40,649 bases of DNA, taken from contig JAQXHG010000054.1 in the NCBI GenBank assembly GCA_029007115.1, positions 1-40,649 of the forward strand. Reading direction: 5' to 3'. The stretch's first letter is position 1, and each line of letters starts with the position of its first letter. Shown here piece by piece: positions 33,110-40,649 of this stretch. The translations under genes were made by a program, and so were the position numbers. The notes beneath the pieces are model-generated. The model was not told where the DNA came from. It saw nothing but the letters and a program-made list of their open reading frames with translations, and did not search any database. This DNA comes from a bacterium. GTDB lineage: Bacteria; Bacillota_I; Bacilli_A; RF39; UBA660.

Positions 33110-35248
33110 TATGTTTTTCCTAATATTATTTATTCCAATTTTATAATAATTATCTATTTTATTTGTTCTTTTATAATCGTATATATGCATCAAATTATTC
33201 TTTATTTTAATCTTATATTTATTAGAAAATCTATCTATTAAATATCCAGTGTCAACTTTATATCTTCTTAACATATTGTATTTACATACCATTGCTTCTA
33301 TATTGTCATTAGTTATAACTTCTAAATTTGGATGTGCATTATATCTTTCTTTATATGATTTAACTAGTTTTTCAATTTGAGAATATGTTAATTCATGAGA
33401 TAGAGTTATTTTATTAACACCTAAACTATGAAGTAATGCGACTGAATATGAATTTGTTACATTCAGTGAAAAATCAGTATCAACATTTTTATACTTATAT
33501 ACACTTCCTAAATCACTTACTAAAATTGGAGCTTCATATTCTTTTAACTTTTCATTAATTCTTGGTATTTTCAAAATACACTTTTTATCTTTTATTTTGC
33601 TAAATTCTTTTTCATCATCAATATAGATAATATTATATTTATCTTTAAATTTTAAATATTCTTCATATGTATTAACTAATATATTACTATTCTCTTCCTT
33701 ATTAAAATTAGGTACTACTAAATAATAACATTCCTTTTTATATGGTATTTTATATAATCTTAATTCATCTAATTTTAAGAGTGTTTTTCTTCTTAATTCA
33801 TTTAATATGTTTATCGGAACAAATATATTATCATCTTTTAATATTTCTAAGTTATCATACTCATATACTGTTTGTCCTAATTTTGATAATTGTTCTTTTA
33901 TTCTTTCTAATGTTGTCTCAGAATTTTGAGCTTTATTTACTATATAATCACTTTCTAACTCAACACTATTTTCTCCATCATTAATAATTAATTTTATTTT
34001 TGAATTTAATTTTAAAATACATCTAGCTTTTATTTTTATTCTTTTATTGATTTTTATATTTTTTTCTATTTCTTTTAATTGATTATAATCAGTTGTTTTT
34101 AAAACACTTGAATTAATTGATACTTTATCTTTAAATGGTATATCAACAATATCACCCTTAGTAGCTTTATCTATTCTCTTATTATTTTTAAACATGGTAG
34201 TTATAATACATCCAGAATCATTATTACCTATTATCCTTATACCATCATTAATATTTAACTCATCTTTTAATTTTATCTTTAATTTGTTTTTATTAATTTG
34301 TATTACTTTTCCTATTTCTATACCTAAATGATTTGGCCTATAAGTGTTAATTATTTTATCATTTTCTTCATTAAATATAAATCCCTTTGTAAATTCTCTA
34401 TTAAACACTTTTTTAAGATTAATTATATCTTCATTAGTTATTCTAGTTTCTTTGTATTTCTTATAATTATCAATTGCTTTTCTATATAATGATGTCACTA
34501 AAAATACATATTCAGGTCTTTTCATTCTTCCTTCTATCTTTAAACTATTTATTCCCATATCGATAAGTTTACCAATATTTTCAAGAGTCTTTAAATCTTT
34601 AAGACTCAATAAAAATTTATTTTTTTCTACTATTTTATTATTTACTTCTAAAGAGTATTCTTGTCTACAACATTGTGCACAAGTTCCTCTATTACCACTT
34701 CTATTACCAATTAATGCACTCATTAAGCACTCACCCGAATAACTCATACATAAAGCACCATGAATAAATATTTCAAGTTCAATATTTGTGTTATCCTTAA
34801 TATTTTTTATTAATTCAATAGGAGTTTCACGAGCTAAAACTACTCTTTTTATGCCTAACTGTTCACAAAATTTAACACCTTCTAAATTATGAATATTTGC
34901 TTGAGTAGATGCATGTATTTCTATATTTGGAAAAGTTTTTCTAATTAAATCAATCATGCCTATATCTTGCATTATTAATGCATCTACATTTATTTTATGT
35001 AAGAAATCGACATATTTAATTAATCTTTCAACTTCACTATCATAAATAATTGTATTAATAGTTACATACACTTTTACTCCATATAGATGACATATGTTAA
35101 TAGCTGTAACTAACTCATCATTAGAAAAATTACCTGCAAAACTTCTTGCACCAAAATTTTTGCCCGCTAAATATACTGCATCACATCCACCATTTATCGC
35201 AGCCATTAAACATTCCATATTACCAACTGGACTTAATAACTCTGTCAT
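33107..35248 (-). CDS. U32-family protein, RlhA-like
   Basis: A long U32 'peptidase' family member of about 713 residues. The N-terminal half has LLSPVGNMECLMAAINGGCDAVYLAG, the Cys-containing IFIHGALCMSYSGECLMS and the NRGTCAQCCRQEY motif that probably holds an iron-sulfur cluster. The C-terminal half matches the DUF3656 extension seen in RlhA, which hydroxylates a cytidine of 23S rRNA. Assignment to RlhA is by size and layout. GGAG precedes the ATG at 35248; in-frame ATG (35254) and GTG (35257) lie too close to it. Confidence 0.85.
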   Translation of the reverse strand: MTELLSPVGNMECLMAAINGGCDAVYLAGKNFGARSFAGNFSNDELVTAINICHLYGVKVYVTINTIIYDSEVERLIKYVDFLHKINVDALIMQDIGMIDLIRKTFPNIEIHASTQANIHNLEGVKFCEQLGIKRVVLARETPIELIKNIKDNTNIELEIFIHGALCMSYSGECLMSALIGNRSGNRGTCAQCCRQEYSLEVNNKIVEKNKFLLSLKDLKTLENIGKLIDMGINSLKIEGRMKRPEYVFLVTSLYRKAIDNYKKYKETRITNEDIINLKKVFNREFTKGFIFNEENDKIINTYRPNHLGIEIGKVIQINKNKLKIKLKDELNINDGIRIIGNNDSGCIITTMFKNNKRIDKATKGDIVDIPFKDKVSINSSVLKTTDYNQLKEIEKNIKINKRIKIKARCILKLNSKIKLIINDGENSVELESDYIVNKAQNSETTLERIKEQLSKLGQTVYEYDNLEILKDDNIFVPINILNELRRKTLLKLDELRLYKIPYKKECYYLVVPNFNKEENSNILVNTYEEYLKFKDKYNIIYIDDEKEFSKIKDKKCILKIPRINEKLKEYEAPILVSDLGSVYKYKNVDTDFSLNVTNSYSVALLHSLGVNKITLSHELTYSQIEKLVKSYKERYNAHPNLEVITNDNIEAMVCKYNMLRRYKVDTGYLIDRFSNKYKIKIKNNLMHIYDYKRTNKIDNYYKIGINNIRKNI

Positions 35249-35266
35249 ACACATCACTCCATGTAG

Positions 35267-35275
35267 ATTATAACA
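35267..35275 (-). promoter_or_regulatory. Extended -10 promoter of the U32 gene
   Basis: The minus strand reads TGTTATAAT, with TATAAT at 35267-35272, about 20 bases before the coding start. Confidence 0.55.
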
Positions 35276-35441
35276 TAATTATTTGTATAATGTTTATTAT
35301 AGAAATCATAGAAGCAAATTCATAATTTTTTCTGTTAAACTTCTAGTTTTTAATATATTCTATCTTTAAGATATATTTATATTTAAATAACAATAATTAT
35401 CTTTTATTTAACTTTTAATAAAATTATTTTTTTATTAAAAT

Positions 35442-35927
35442 TTATAAATCAATTTCACTTATAAATTCATAATTTTTATTTATTTTTGTTAGTTTTGTCT
35501 TTAAATAATCAGGTTTAATTGGGGATTTTTTTATATCTTTTTTATCAATCCATTTATAAATAATATTTTTACCTTCTTCAATCCCGTCAAATTCACCTTC
35601 TTTTATTAATGATGAATTATCTGGAATACTAACTAAATATCCTAAAATATATTGATGTTGTGTTTTACCGCCAAATTTGAAGAAATATTCTGTAAACCAT
35701 AAAGGTCTTTCTATGATTGCATTTTTCTCTCCTGTCTCCTCAAATAATTCTCTTAATACTACTTCTTCTCCTGTTTCCATAGTAGCAATTGCTCCACCAG
35801 GTAATGCCCAGTTTTCATCTCCTTTTCTTTTTTGAAAAAGTATTTTATTATTTTTTTCAATTACCGCTACTGCTCTACTACTAAATTTAACATCTCCTAT
35901 CATTAATCTTATATCTGTTTTTTCCAT
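35442..35927 (-). CDS. Nudix hydrolase
   Basis: A 161-residue Nudix protein with a complete Nudix box: GAIATMETGEEVVLRELFEE and TG, residues 45-66, including the REL and EE catalytic residues. It hydrolyses a nucleoside diphosphate linked to another group; the substrate cannot be told. AAAGGAGAGAAAGAAA precedes the ATG. It has a long upstream region (470 bases) with traces of decayed genes and a 4-codon frame. Confidence 0.92.
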   Translation of the reverse strand: MEKTDIRLMIGDVKFSSRAVAVIEKNNKILFQKRKGDENWALPGGAIATMETGEEVVLRELFEETGEKNAIIERPLWFTEYFFKFGGKTQHQYILGYLVSIPDNSSLIKEGEFDGIEEGKNIIYKWIDKKDIKKSPIKPDYLKTKLTKINKNYEFISEIDL

Positions 35928-36008
35928 TTTCTTTCTCTCCTTTAACTCATACTATATATTTTTTAATTGTCTATATTATTATCAGTTATTGTTATGATTA
36001 CTTATCTT

Positions 36009-36040
36009 TTAGGTTTTGCACATAAATTTACCTCCTTTAT
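36009..36040 (-). promoter_or_regulatory. Tiny reading frame with ideal ribosome binding site
   Basis: AAAGGAGGT sits 7 bases before ATGTGCAAAACCTAA, encoding Met-Cys-Lys-Thr, about 80 bases before the Nudix start. It could be a leader peptide or the start of a broken gene. Confidence 0.4.
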
Positions 36041-36048
36041 TTTATACA

Positions 36049-36174
36049 TTACATTTTAAAATAATGATATATCATTTCAAATTTTTCTAAAATTATATTC
36101 ATAGAGTTTTCATTGTTATATTTGTAAAGAGTTTATATGAAAAATACTACTTTTAGAGTTTCTATTTTGCTCAT
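36049..36174 (-). pseudogene. Broken small reading frame
   Basis: A frame beginning MSKIETLKVVFFI has an in-frame TAA at codon 14 and then continues with TLYKYNNENSMNIILEKF to a second stop. No ribosome binding site is seen. It may be a decayed gene; chance is possible in AT-rich DNA. Confidence 0.25.
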
Positions 36175-36397
36175 AAATATTTATTAATCTATTTGCATTA
36201 TTTTATCATAAAAAAAAAGAAGATTAATATCCAAATATTATTCTATTTAAAAAATATTAATATTAAATTCTTTTGAATTATTAACTTCTCCTTTCATAGA
36301 ATTATCTATTATATATTCAATTAATGCTTACTTTCTATTTCAACGTTGTATATTCTATAAATTAATTTTCAAATAAAAAGAATTACAACTTCGTCCT

Positions 36398-38227
36398 TTA
36401 ATGGACTAGGTCATTTTTTAATTTGTCACTTAAATAGTTATATATTATTTCAAAATTTTTTAGTGTCTCCTCACTAACATTTACTTTTATATTAGTCATT
36501 AATAATTCTTGTAATGATTTATTGAATAGTTTCTTGTTATATGTTTTACTATCAGGATAACACATTTGTTGAATAGATATTCTTTCTTGTTTTGACAATA
36601 TCTTTTCCATACATTTTCCAGACCATTTTTTATTTATGTCTTTAAATGTTACCAATTTTTCTTCTACTAATGGTCCAAATTTGTTTAAATATTCTTTTTT
36701 ACTATCTTCTCCTGCTGAATCACTATCTAATACAACAACAGCATTTTTACCCCATCCTGCATATAACGATATTAAATTATGTGCACTATCACATGACATA
36801 CCAGGTATCATAATCAAATCACGTTTACCTAGCATGATTTTAAAGAAATAATTTAATGTATAATAATCATTTTTACCTTCAAATATAACTGCTGAGTCAC
36901 TAAAATCTAGCTCATTAGGCACATATTCTAAAACATCTAAAATAGGTTGAAAATAACTTGTATTCTGTGGATGACTATTAACATAACTTCTATATCTTTC
37001 AATTTTAATATTGGTTTTATTAGTATCATATTCAGATAGTTCATCTTTTTCTAAAGCACTATTAGTTACTACAAATGCACCCTCTAACCAATTAGGATTA
37101 ATTAAGTATTGACTATGGGTAGTATAGATAATTGAACATTTATCACTAATTCTTTCTAAACTTTTTAACAATTGATTTTGTGCATTTCTAGATAAATTAG
37201 CAGCAGGTTCGTCAAATAAGAATATGACTTGTTTATTCTCATTTTTTCTAAATCCTCTAAATTGAGTTATTAGCAAGAATACAAAGAACCATCTAAATCC
37301 TAAAGATCTTTCGCTTAATTTAAATATTCCCTCAGATCCTTTTTTTACTTTAAATTCAACATAGCATCCTTGTTCATCTTTTTTTACATATACTACTACT
37401 TCATAATCTCTATTTTTTAACACCTGAGACCATTCATCTGTTATCTCTTTTGTAATTTTTTCACTCATTTTAAGTGCCAACTGATCAATGTTTTCTCTAT
37501 CTGTTTCTATTCCACTATTCATCCTGTCAATTATATGAGTTTGAATATTTAAATCATCACCTAATGAATCAAGTATATCTTGTACAACGGCCTTATAAAA
37601 TTGTGGTTTATATCCTTTATTTTCGACATTAACACCATTAAGATATATTTTATCAGGAAAATCAAATAATGTTGTTGGAAAATATAACACTTTAGGCATT
37701 TTTTGTTTAATTAGTTCTATTAGTTGTTTCCATATTTCATTATCTTCTTTAAATAAATTGGTTTCCTTCTTTCTGCCTTTCTTGATACCTTTTAAATTAA
37801 CATCCCATATTATCTGATGGTTACCTTGTAATTTAGAATCCTTAAATATATATTTTTGTGTTAGTGATAATTCGTTTGGTAATTCAGACAATTTATAACC
37901 ACAATTTTTTTCAGCAAATTTAGTTACTTCTTCTATATCTTCATCATCAAGTTCAAAAATAAATTTTATTTCTATACTATCATTGAAATTTGATCTTTTA
38001 TTAATTGGAATAATATCATTTTCACTTAGTTGGGATGCATTACTTATTTCTTTTAAAGCTTTATCATCATTATATTCAAAGTAATCAAGAGCTTCAAGAA
38101 TAGTAGTTTTCCCGCTTTCATTTATTCCTACTAATGTATAAACATTATTACTTGGTGTTTTTGATAAATCTAACTCTAAATGTTGAATTCCTTTAAAATT
38201 TTTTACATCAATTTTTTTTAATTTCAT
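36398..38227 (-). CDS. OLD-family AAA ATPase with TOPRIM nuclease domain
   Basis: A 609-residue OLD-type protein. The ABC-like ATPase has Walker A GINESGKTT (34-42), a signature-like LSERSLGFRWFF (about 304-315), Walker B VIFLFDEPAA (334-343) and the switch His in YTTHSQYL (His371). The TOPRIM domain follows with FEGKNDYYTL (Glu450) and VVLDSDSAGEDS (Asp501, Asp503). OLD nucleases act in phage defence alone or with partners (as in Gabija with a UvrD-like helicase). No helicase or reverse transcriptase is adjacent, so a stand-alone (class 1-like) system is suggested. It follows the DUF4143 gene after a terminator. Confidence 0.9.
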   Translation of the reverse strand: MKLKKIDVKNFKGIQHLELDLSKTPSNNVYTLVGINESGKTTILEALDYFEYNDDKALKEISNASQLSENDIIPINKRSNFNDSIEIKFIFELDDEDIEEVTKFAEKNCGYKLSELPNELSLTQKYIFKDSKLQGNHQIIWDVNLKGIKKGRKKETNLFKEDNEIWKQLIELIKQKMPKVLYFPTTLFDFPDKIYLNGVNVENKGYKPQFYKAVVQDILDSLGDDLNIQTHIIDRMNSGIETDRENIDQLALKMSEKITKEITDEWSQVLKNRDYEVVVYVKKDEQGCYVEFKVKKGSEGIFKLSERSLGFRWFFVFLLITQFRGFRKNENKQVIFLFDEPAANLSRNAQNQLLKSLERISDKCSIIYTTHSQYLINPNWLEGAFVVTNSALEKDELSEYDTNKTNIKIERYRSYVNSHPQNTSYFQPILDVLEYVPNELDFSDSAVIFEGKNDYYTLNYFFKIMLGKRDLIMIPGMSCDSAHNLISLYAGWGKNAVVVLDSDSAGEDSKKEYLNKFGPLVEEKLVTFKDINKKWSGKCMEKILSKQERISIQQMCYPDSKTYNKKLFNKSLQELLMTNIKVNVSEETLKNFEIIYNYLSDKLKNDLVH

Positions 38228-38242
38228 ATTTTACCTCCTAAT

Positions 38243-38294
38243 ATAAAAAGAGCAAAAAATACCAGTGTTACTACATATTGGTATAATTGCCCTT
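38243..38294 (-). terminator. Terminator of the DUF4143 gene
   Basis: A long interrupted hairpin (AAAG, GCAA and ATACCA pair with TGGTAT, TTGC and CTTT) ends on the minus strand in GCTCTTTTTATATT, between the ATPase and OLD genes. Confidence 0.65.
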
Positions 38295-38306
38295 TATATT
38301 CTTCTT

Positions 38307-39521
38307 TTATTCTTTATTTAATAACCAATCAACTACATTGATTTTTGTTATTCCATCATAATCAGCTTCCATATCCATATCATAAGTTATTAAATATTTT
38401 GGATAATGGTCTCCTGTTTTTTGTAATGATTTTAGTTCTCTCTCTAATACTTTTTCATCCCTAACTGTTAATGCTACTTGATAATATTTTAAGCCATCTC
38501 TATTTTCAGCAACAAAGTCAACTTCTAAATCATCAACTTTTCCCACATATACTTTATATCCTCTTCTTAACAATTCAAGATAAACTATATTTTCTAATAT
38601 ATGTCCCATATCACTATCAGCTTTTTTACCTAATAAATAACTTCTTAATCCTTGATCTACAACATAATATTTGTAATCTCTTGCAAGTAAATTTTTACCT
38701 TTAACATCAAATCTTTCAGCTTTATATATTAAGAAACTCTCTACAAATGCAGAAATATAATTTTCAACAGTATGATTACTTGTAGGAATTCCCTTACTTG
38801 TTAATGTATCACTTATTTTTTTAGTAGATATTGGACTACCTATGCTATCAAATATAAATTTTAATACACTTTCTAATAGCATTTTATCTGTTATATTATT
38901 TCTAGTTATTATATCTTTATAAACTATTGTAGTAAATATACCTTCCAAGTATGTATCCAAATCATTAGGATTATCTTGAAGTATTGATATATTACCTGGC
39001 ATACCACCATTTTTCATATAGTCTAAAAAATATTCATAACGACTTTTATAAGAATTATTAAATGCACTTAGATATTCCTTGAATGATAAAGGTAACATTT
39101 TTATTTCTACATATCTTCCTGATAATAATGTTGCTAATTCTCCAGATAGCATATAAGCATTTGAACCTGTTATATATACATCAACATTTTTCTTTATATA
39201 TAAACTATCAACAGCTTTTTGAAATTTAGGAACATTTTGAACTTCATCTAAGAAAACATAATAATTTTTCTTTGAATCTATTTTTTTATTTACATAATCA
39301 TATAGTTCCTTATAACTTTCAAAATTATAATCAGCATCTTCAAGATTTATCTTTATTATTTGATCATCTTTAACACCAGTTTCTTTTAAATAATTTATAA
39401 ATAATTCAAATAATGTAGATTTACCACATCTTCTTATTCCAGTAACAACTTTGATTAAATCTTTATCCTTAAATCTTTTTAATTGTTCAAGGTACTCTGT
39501 TCTTTCTATCATAGTTTTCAC
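38307..39521 (-). CDS. AAA_14/DUF4143 ATPase
   Basis: A 404-residue ATPase of the common AAA_14 plus DUF4143 type: Walker A GIRRCGKST near the start, YYVFLDEVQNVPKFQKAVDS (Walker B), ITGSNAYMLSGELATLLSGR (sensor), PLSFKEYL, and the C-terminal DUF4143 domain with a nuclease-like VYVGKVDDLEVDFVAE (D/E-x-D-F pattern). Function is not established; such genes are frequent, mobile and often next to defence genes. AGAGGTGAAAACT sets the start. The promoter overlaps a striking repeated operator. Confidence 0.92.
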   Translation of the reverse strand: MKTMIERTEYLEQLKRFKDKDLIKVVTGIRRCGKSTLFELFINYLKETGVKDDQIIKINLEDADYNFESYKELYDYVNKKIDSKKNYYVFLDEVQNVPKFQKAVDSLYIKKNVDVYITGSNAYMLSGELATLLSGRYVEIKMLPLSFKEYLSAFNNSYKSRYEYFLDYMKNGGMPGNISILQDNPNDLDTYLEGIFTTIVYKDIITRNNITDKMLLESVLKFIFDSIGSPISTKKISDTLTSKGIPTSNHTVENYISAFVESFLIYKAERFDVKGKNLLARDYKYYVVDQGLRSYLLGKKADSDMGHILENIVYLELLRRGYKVYVGKVDDLEVDFVAENRDGLKYYQVALTVRDEKVLERELKSLQKTGDHYPKYLITYDMDMEADYDGITKINVVDWLLNKE

Positions 39522-39531
39522 CTCTGCTATA

Positions 39532-39560
39532 AGTATATATTAAATTTGATATAAAGTCAA
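39532..39560 (-). promoter_or_regulatory. Promoter of the DUF4143 ATPase gene
   Basis: Minus-strand TTGACT (39555-39560), a 17-base spacer and TATACT (39532-39537), overlapping the operator repeats. Confidence 0.65.
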
Positions 39561-39612
39561 GTTTTGGAAATATTTTTCCAAAACTACCAAAATTCGACAA
39601 GTTTTGGAAATT
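39556..39612. repeat. Repeated palindromic operator TTTTGGAAA
   Basis: A perfect palindrome has arms AGTTTTGGAAA (39560-39570) and TTTCCAAAACT (39575-39585), and CAAGTTTTGGAAAT recurs at about 39598-39611. Three half-sites cover the -35 and upstream region of the ATPase promoter, as expected of an operator. Confidence 0.6.
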
Positions 39613-39613
39613 G

Positions 39614-39820
39614 TTATTTTTTGTTATTTTTATCATTATCTTTTTCTACTTCAGATAATTCTTCATAATCTTCTTCATATCCTAATCTTCTTAAATAATC
39701 TTTTCCACCATCAACTGCAACTGCACCACATTTACAAAACTTAAAATCATGTCTATATGTTGATTCAATTATATATCCACACTTTTTACATTTAATTTTA
39801 TTAACTATTATCTTATTCAT
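39614..39820 (-). CDS. Small zinc-ribbon protein (DUF7695-like)
   Basis: A 68-residue protein with two Cys pairs, CKKCG (11-15) and CKCG (29-32), likely one zinc site, followed by AVAVDGGKDYLRRLG and an acidic tail. I recall this pattern from the family catalogued as DUF7695; its function is unknown. It overlaps the end of the AbiEi-like gene by 8 bases, with GGAGTGGTTTT before its ATG, so the two are translated together. Confidence 0.8.
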   Translation of the reverse strand: MNKIIVNKIKCKKCGYIIESTYRHDFKFCKCGAVAVDGGKDYLRRLGYEEDYEELSEVEKDNDKNNKK

Positions 39821-40439
39821 AAAACCACTCCAATAAATCCATTACTTCTTTCTTAATACCCATTTTATCTGCGTACTTAGAAAGTTTAACAAGATCCTTA
39901 TCCTTTCTCTTAATATATTCTCTTAAACTATATTTAATATGTTCATTATCCATTCTTTTTTTAGACCTTATAATATCACAGATACATCTTTCAATATCAT
40001 ATACTCTAACAATATTCCCAAATGGTGTTTTCACTTCTGTTAATCCTAATTCATATATATCATCAGATACATAAAACACATTATGATTTTTCAATTTAAC
40101 ACTATTATAATTTTTCTTAACAGTTATATCGTACTCACTGTTAGGTGCTTTAATTGATAATCCATGAAAATATAATGCAGTCATATGAGAATATATAATA
40201 CCTGGTAAATTCAAATTAAGTACATAATAAGAATCTGGAAATTTATTAACATCAATATATATTCCATTATCAAGTTTTTCTATAATACCTCTATCTAGCA
40301 TAATATTAAGATACATTCTATGAATGCCTAATTCGGTTAATTGTTTAGATGTAATGTATCCATTATTAACCTTCATTAGTTCTTGTATTATCTCAATATT
40401 ACTTTGATCTTTAAACTCTTTTATAGTCATCGTTTTCAT
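39813..40439 (-). CDS. AbiEi-like antitoxin/regulator
   Basis: About 208 residues. It has an N-terminal winged-helix segment (NNGYITSKQLTELGIHRMYL, then LDRGIIEKLDNGIYID), the YSHMTALYFHGLS middle and a C-terminal part with VYDIERCICDIIRSKKRMD. These match AbiEi-type antitoxins, which bind their promoter and oppose the AbiEii nucleotidyltransferase toxin. No AbiEii follows; a zinc-ribbon gene does. The ATG at 40439 is used since AAAGGAG would be one base from the ATG at 40445. Confidence 0.85.
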   Translation of the reverse strand: MKTMTIKEFKDQSNIEIIQELMKVNNGYITSKQLTELGIHRMYLNIMLDRGIIEKLDNGIYIDVNKFPDSYYVLNLNLPGIIYSHMTALYFHGLSIKAPNSEYDITVKKNYNSVKLKNHNVFYVSDDIYELGLTEVKTPFGNIVRVYDIERCICDIIRSKKRMDNEHIKYSLREYIKRKDKDLVKLSKYADKMGIKKEVMDLLEWFYE

Positions 40440-40469
40440 ATACATTCTCCTTTTGTCTTTTACACCTTT

Positions 40470-40498
40470 ATTTTATATTTTATCAGTATAAATGTCGA
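40470..40498 (-). promoter_or_regulatory. Promoter of the AbiEi-like gene
   Basis: Minus-strand TCGACA (40493-40498), a 17-base spacer and TAAAAT (40470-40475). Confidence 0.5.
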
Positions 40499-40509
40499 TA
40501 TCATTATAA

Positions 40510-40553
40510 AAATAAAATACTAATAATTTATATAAAAAATTAGTATTTTTTTT
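40510..40553. terminator. Terminator hairpin near the right edge
   Basis: AAATACTAAT pairs with ATTAGTATTT around a 14-base loop, with a T run on the plus strand (to 40553) and a T-rich tail on the minus strand. Confidence 0.65.
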
Positions 40554-40577
40554 AAATTTACGTACCTAGCTTAGTAC

Positions 40578-40649
40578 CTAAAATAATTCAATAGGCCTCA
40601 AACCCTTTAAAATAAACAAAAATGAGCCCTTTCGGCATCCTTCAGGGGG
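40578..40649 (-). other. Right-edge sequence: possible gene end or second copy of the RNA motif
   Basis: A minus-strand frame runs from the edge for 23 codons (ending LKGLRPIELF) to a TAG at 40578-40580. It could be the C-terminus of a gene cut by the window edge. The same bases resemble the core of the RNA at 21.5 kb on the plus strand: AAACCCTTTA, then CCTTCAGGGGG at the edge. The present sequence cannot decide between these. Confidence 0.3.

Larger units (their letters stand above)
35928..36397. other. 470-base gene-poor region with decayed reading frames
   Basis: Very AT-rich. On the minus strand it holds a frame at 36049-36174 (42 codons with one internal TAA), an AAAGGAGAA ribosome binding site near 36285 without a start codon at normal distance, and a 4-codon frame at 36009-36023. 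This looks like remains of small genes, or a long leader of the Nudix mRNA. No RNA gene or repeat was recognised. Confidence 0.45.

Noticed and set aside
32436-40498. Shared promoter motif CGACA...TTTATACT...GATAAAATAT of the HTH and AbiEi-like genes
   Set aside because: The likeness is mostly ordinary -35 and -10 promoter sequence in AT-rich DNA; too short to claim a common regulator.
1-40649. CRISPR arrays, tRNA and rRNA genes
   Set aside because: No regularly spaced direct repeats, no cloverleaf sequences ending in CCA contexts and no conserved rRNA segments were recognised.

Overview
The window is AT-rich DNA (below about 30% GC by eye) from a low-GC Bacillota. Strong AAAGGAGG-type ribosome binding sites, sigma-A-like promoters and short U-tailed terminators are common. 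UGA is used as a stop (for example at the ends of the PrgI-like, aroF and VirB4-neighbour genes), so this is not a UGA=Trp mollicute. Pyruvate:ferredoxin oxidoreductase suggests an anaerobe. An uncultured gut member of Bacilli (RF39/Erysipelotrichales-like) or of Clostridia fits, but this is inference. Almost all genes lie on the minus strand; the clear plus-strand genes are an arginase-family gene and a HTH regulator.

Layout from left to right. (1) 1-4.1 kb: the start of an unidentified small gene, a SipW-like signal peptidase fused to a long cytosolic region, RmuC, a VTT/DedA-type membrane protein and a single-domain rhodanese. (2) 4.2-14.8 kb: one operon-like block for a Gram-positive type IV secretion (T4SS) machine. 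In transcription order it runs VirB6-like channel, PrgI/VirB3-like protein, TraC/VirB4 N-domain-like protein, VirB4 ATPase, a large SpoIID-like wall protein, a membrane-anchored protein and the VirD4 coupling ATPase. It has an extended -10 promoter and a terminator. No relaxase, integrase or oriT was recognised, and the flanks are housekeeping genes. (3) 14.9-27.4 kb: mostly housekeeping (YebC, RecG, GNAT, DAHP synthase, YhcC-type radical SAM, HMA protein, NifJ, UPF0316). It is interrupted at 19.8-21.6 kb by a protein with two HEPN RxxxxH motifs and, divergent from it, a promoter-to-terminator unit for a structured, probably pseudoknotted small RNA on the plus strand. (4) 27.5-33.1 kb: arginase-family enzyme, exported thioredoxin-like protein, ABC exporter preceded by an unlisted 21-codon gene, and a macrodomain/VWA/HTH cassette with overlapping divergent promoters. 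(5) 33.1-40.6 kb: RlhA-like U32 protein, Nudix hydrolase, then defence-like genes: an OLD-type AAA-TOPRIM nuclease, an AAA_14/DUF4143 ATPase behind a repeated palindromic operator, a zinc-ribbon protein and an AbiEi-like protein. The right edge carries sequence resembling part of the 21.5 kb RNA.

The best candidates for something undescribed are the two-HEPN protein with its divergent pseudoknotted RNA, the 21-codon peptide with its ABC exporter, and the chromosome-embedded T4SS lacking a recognisable relaxase. All functional statements rest on motif reading by eye; no database search was run.
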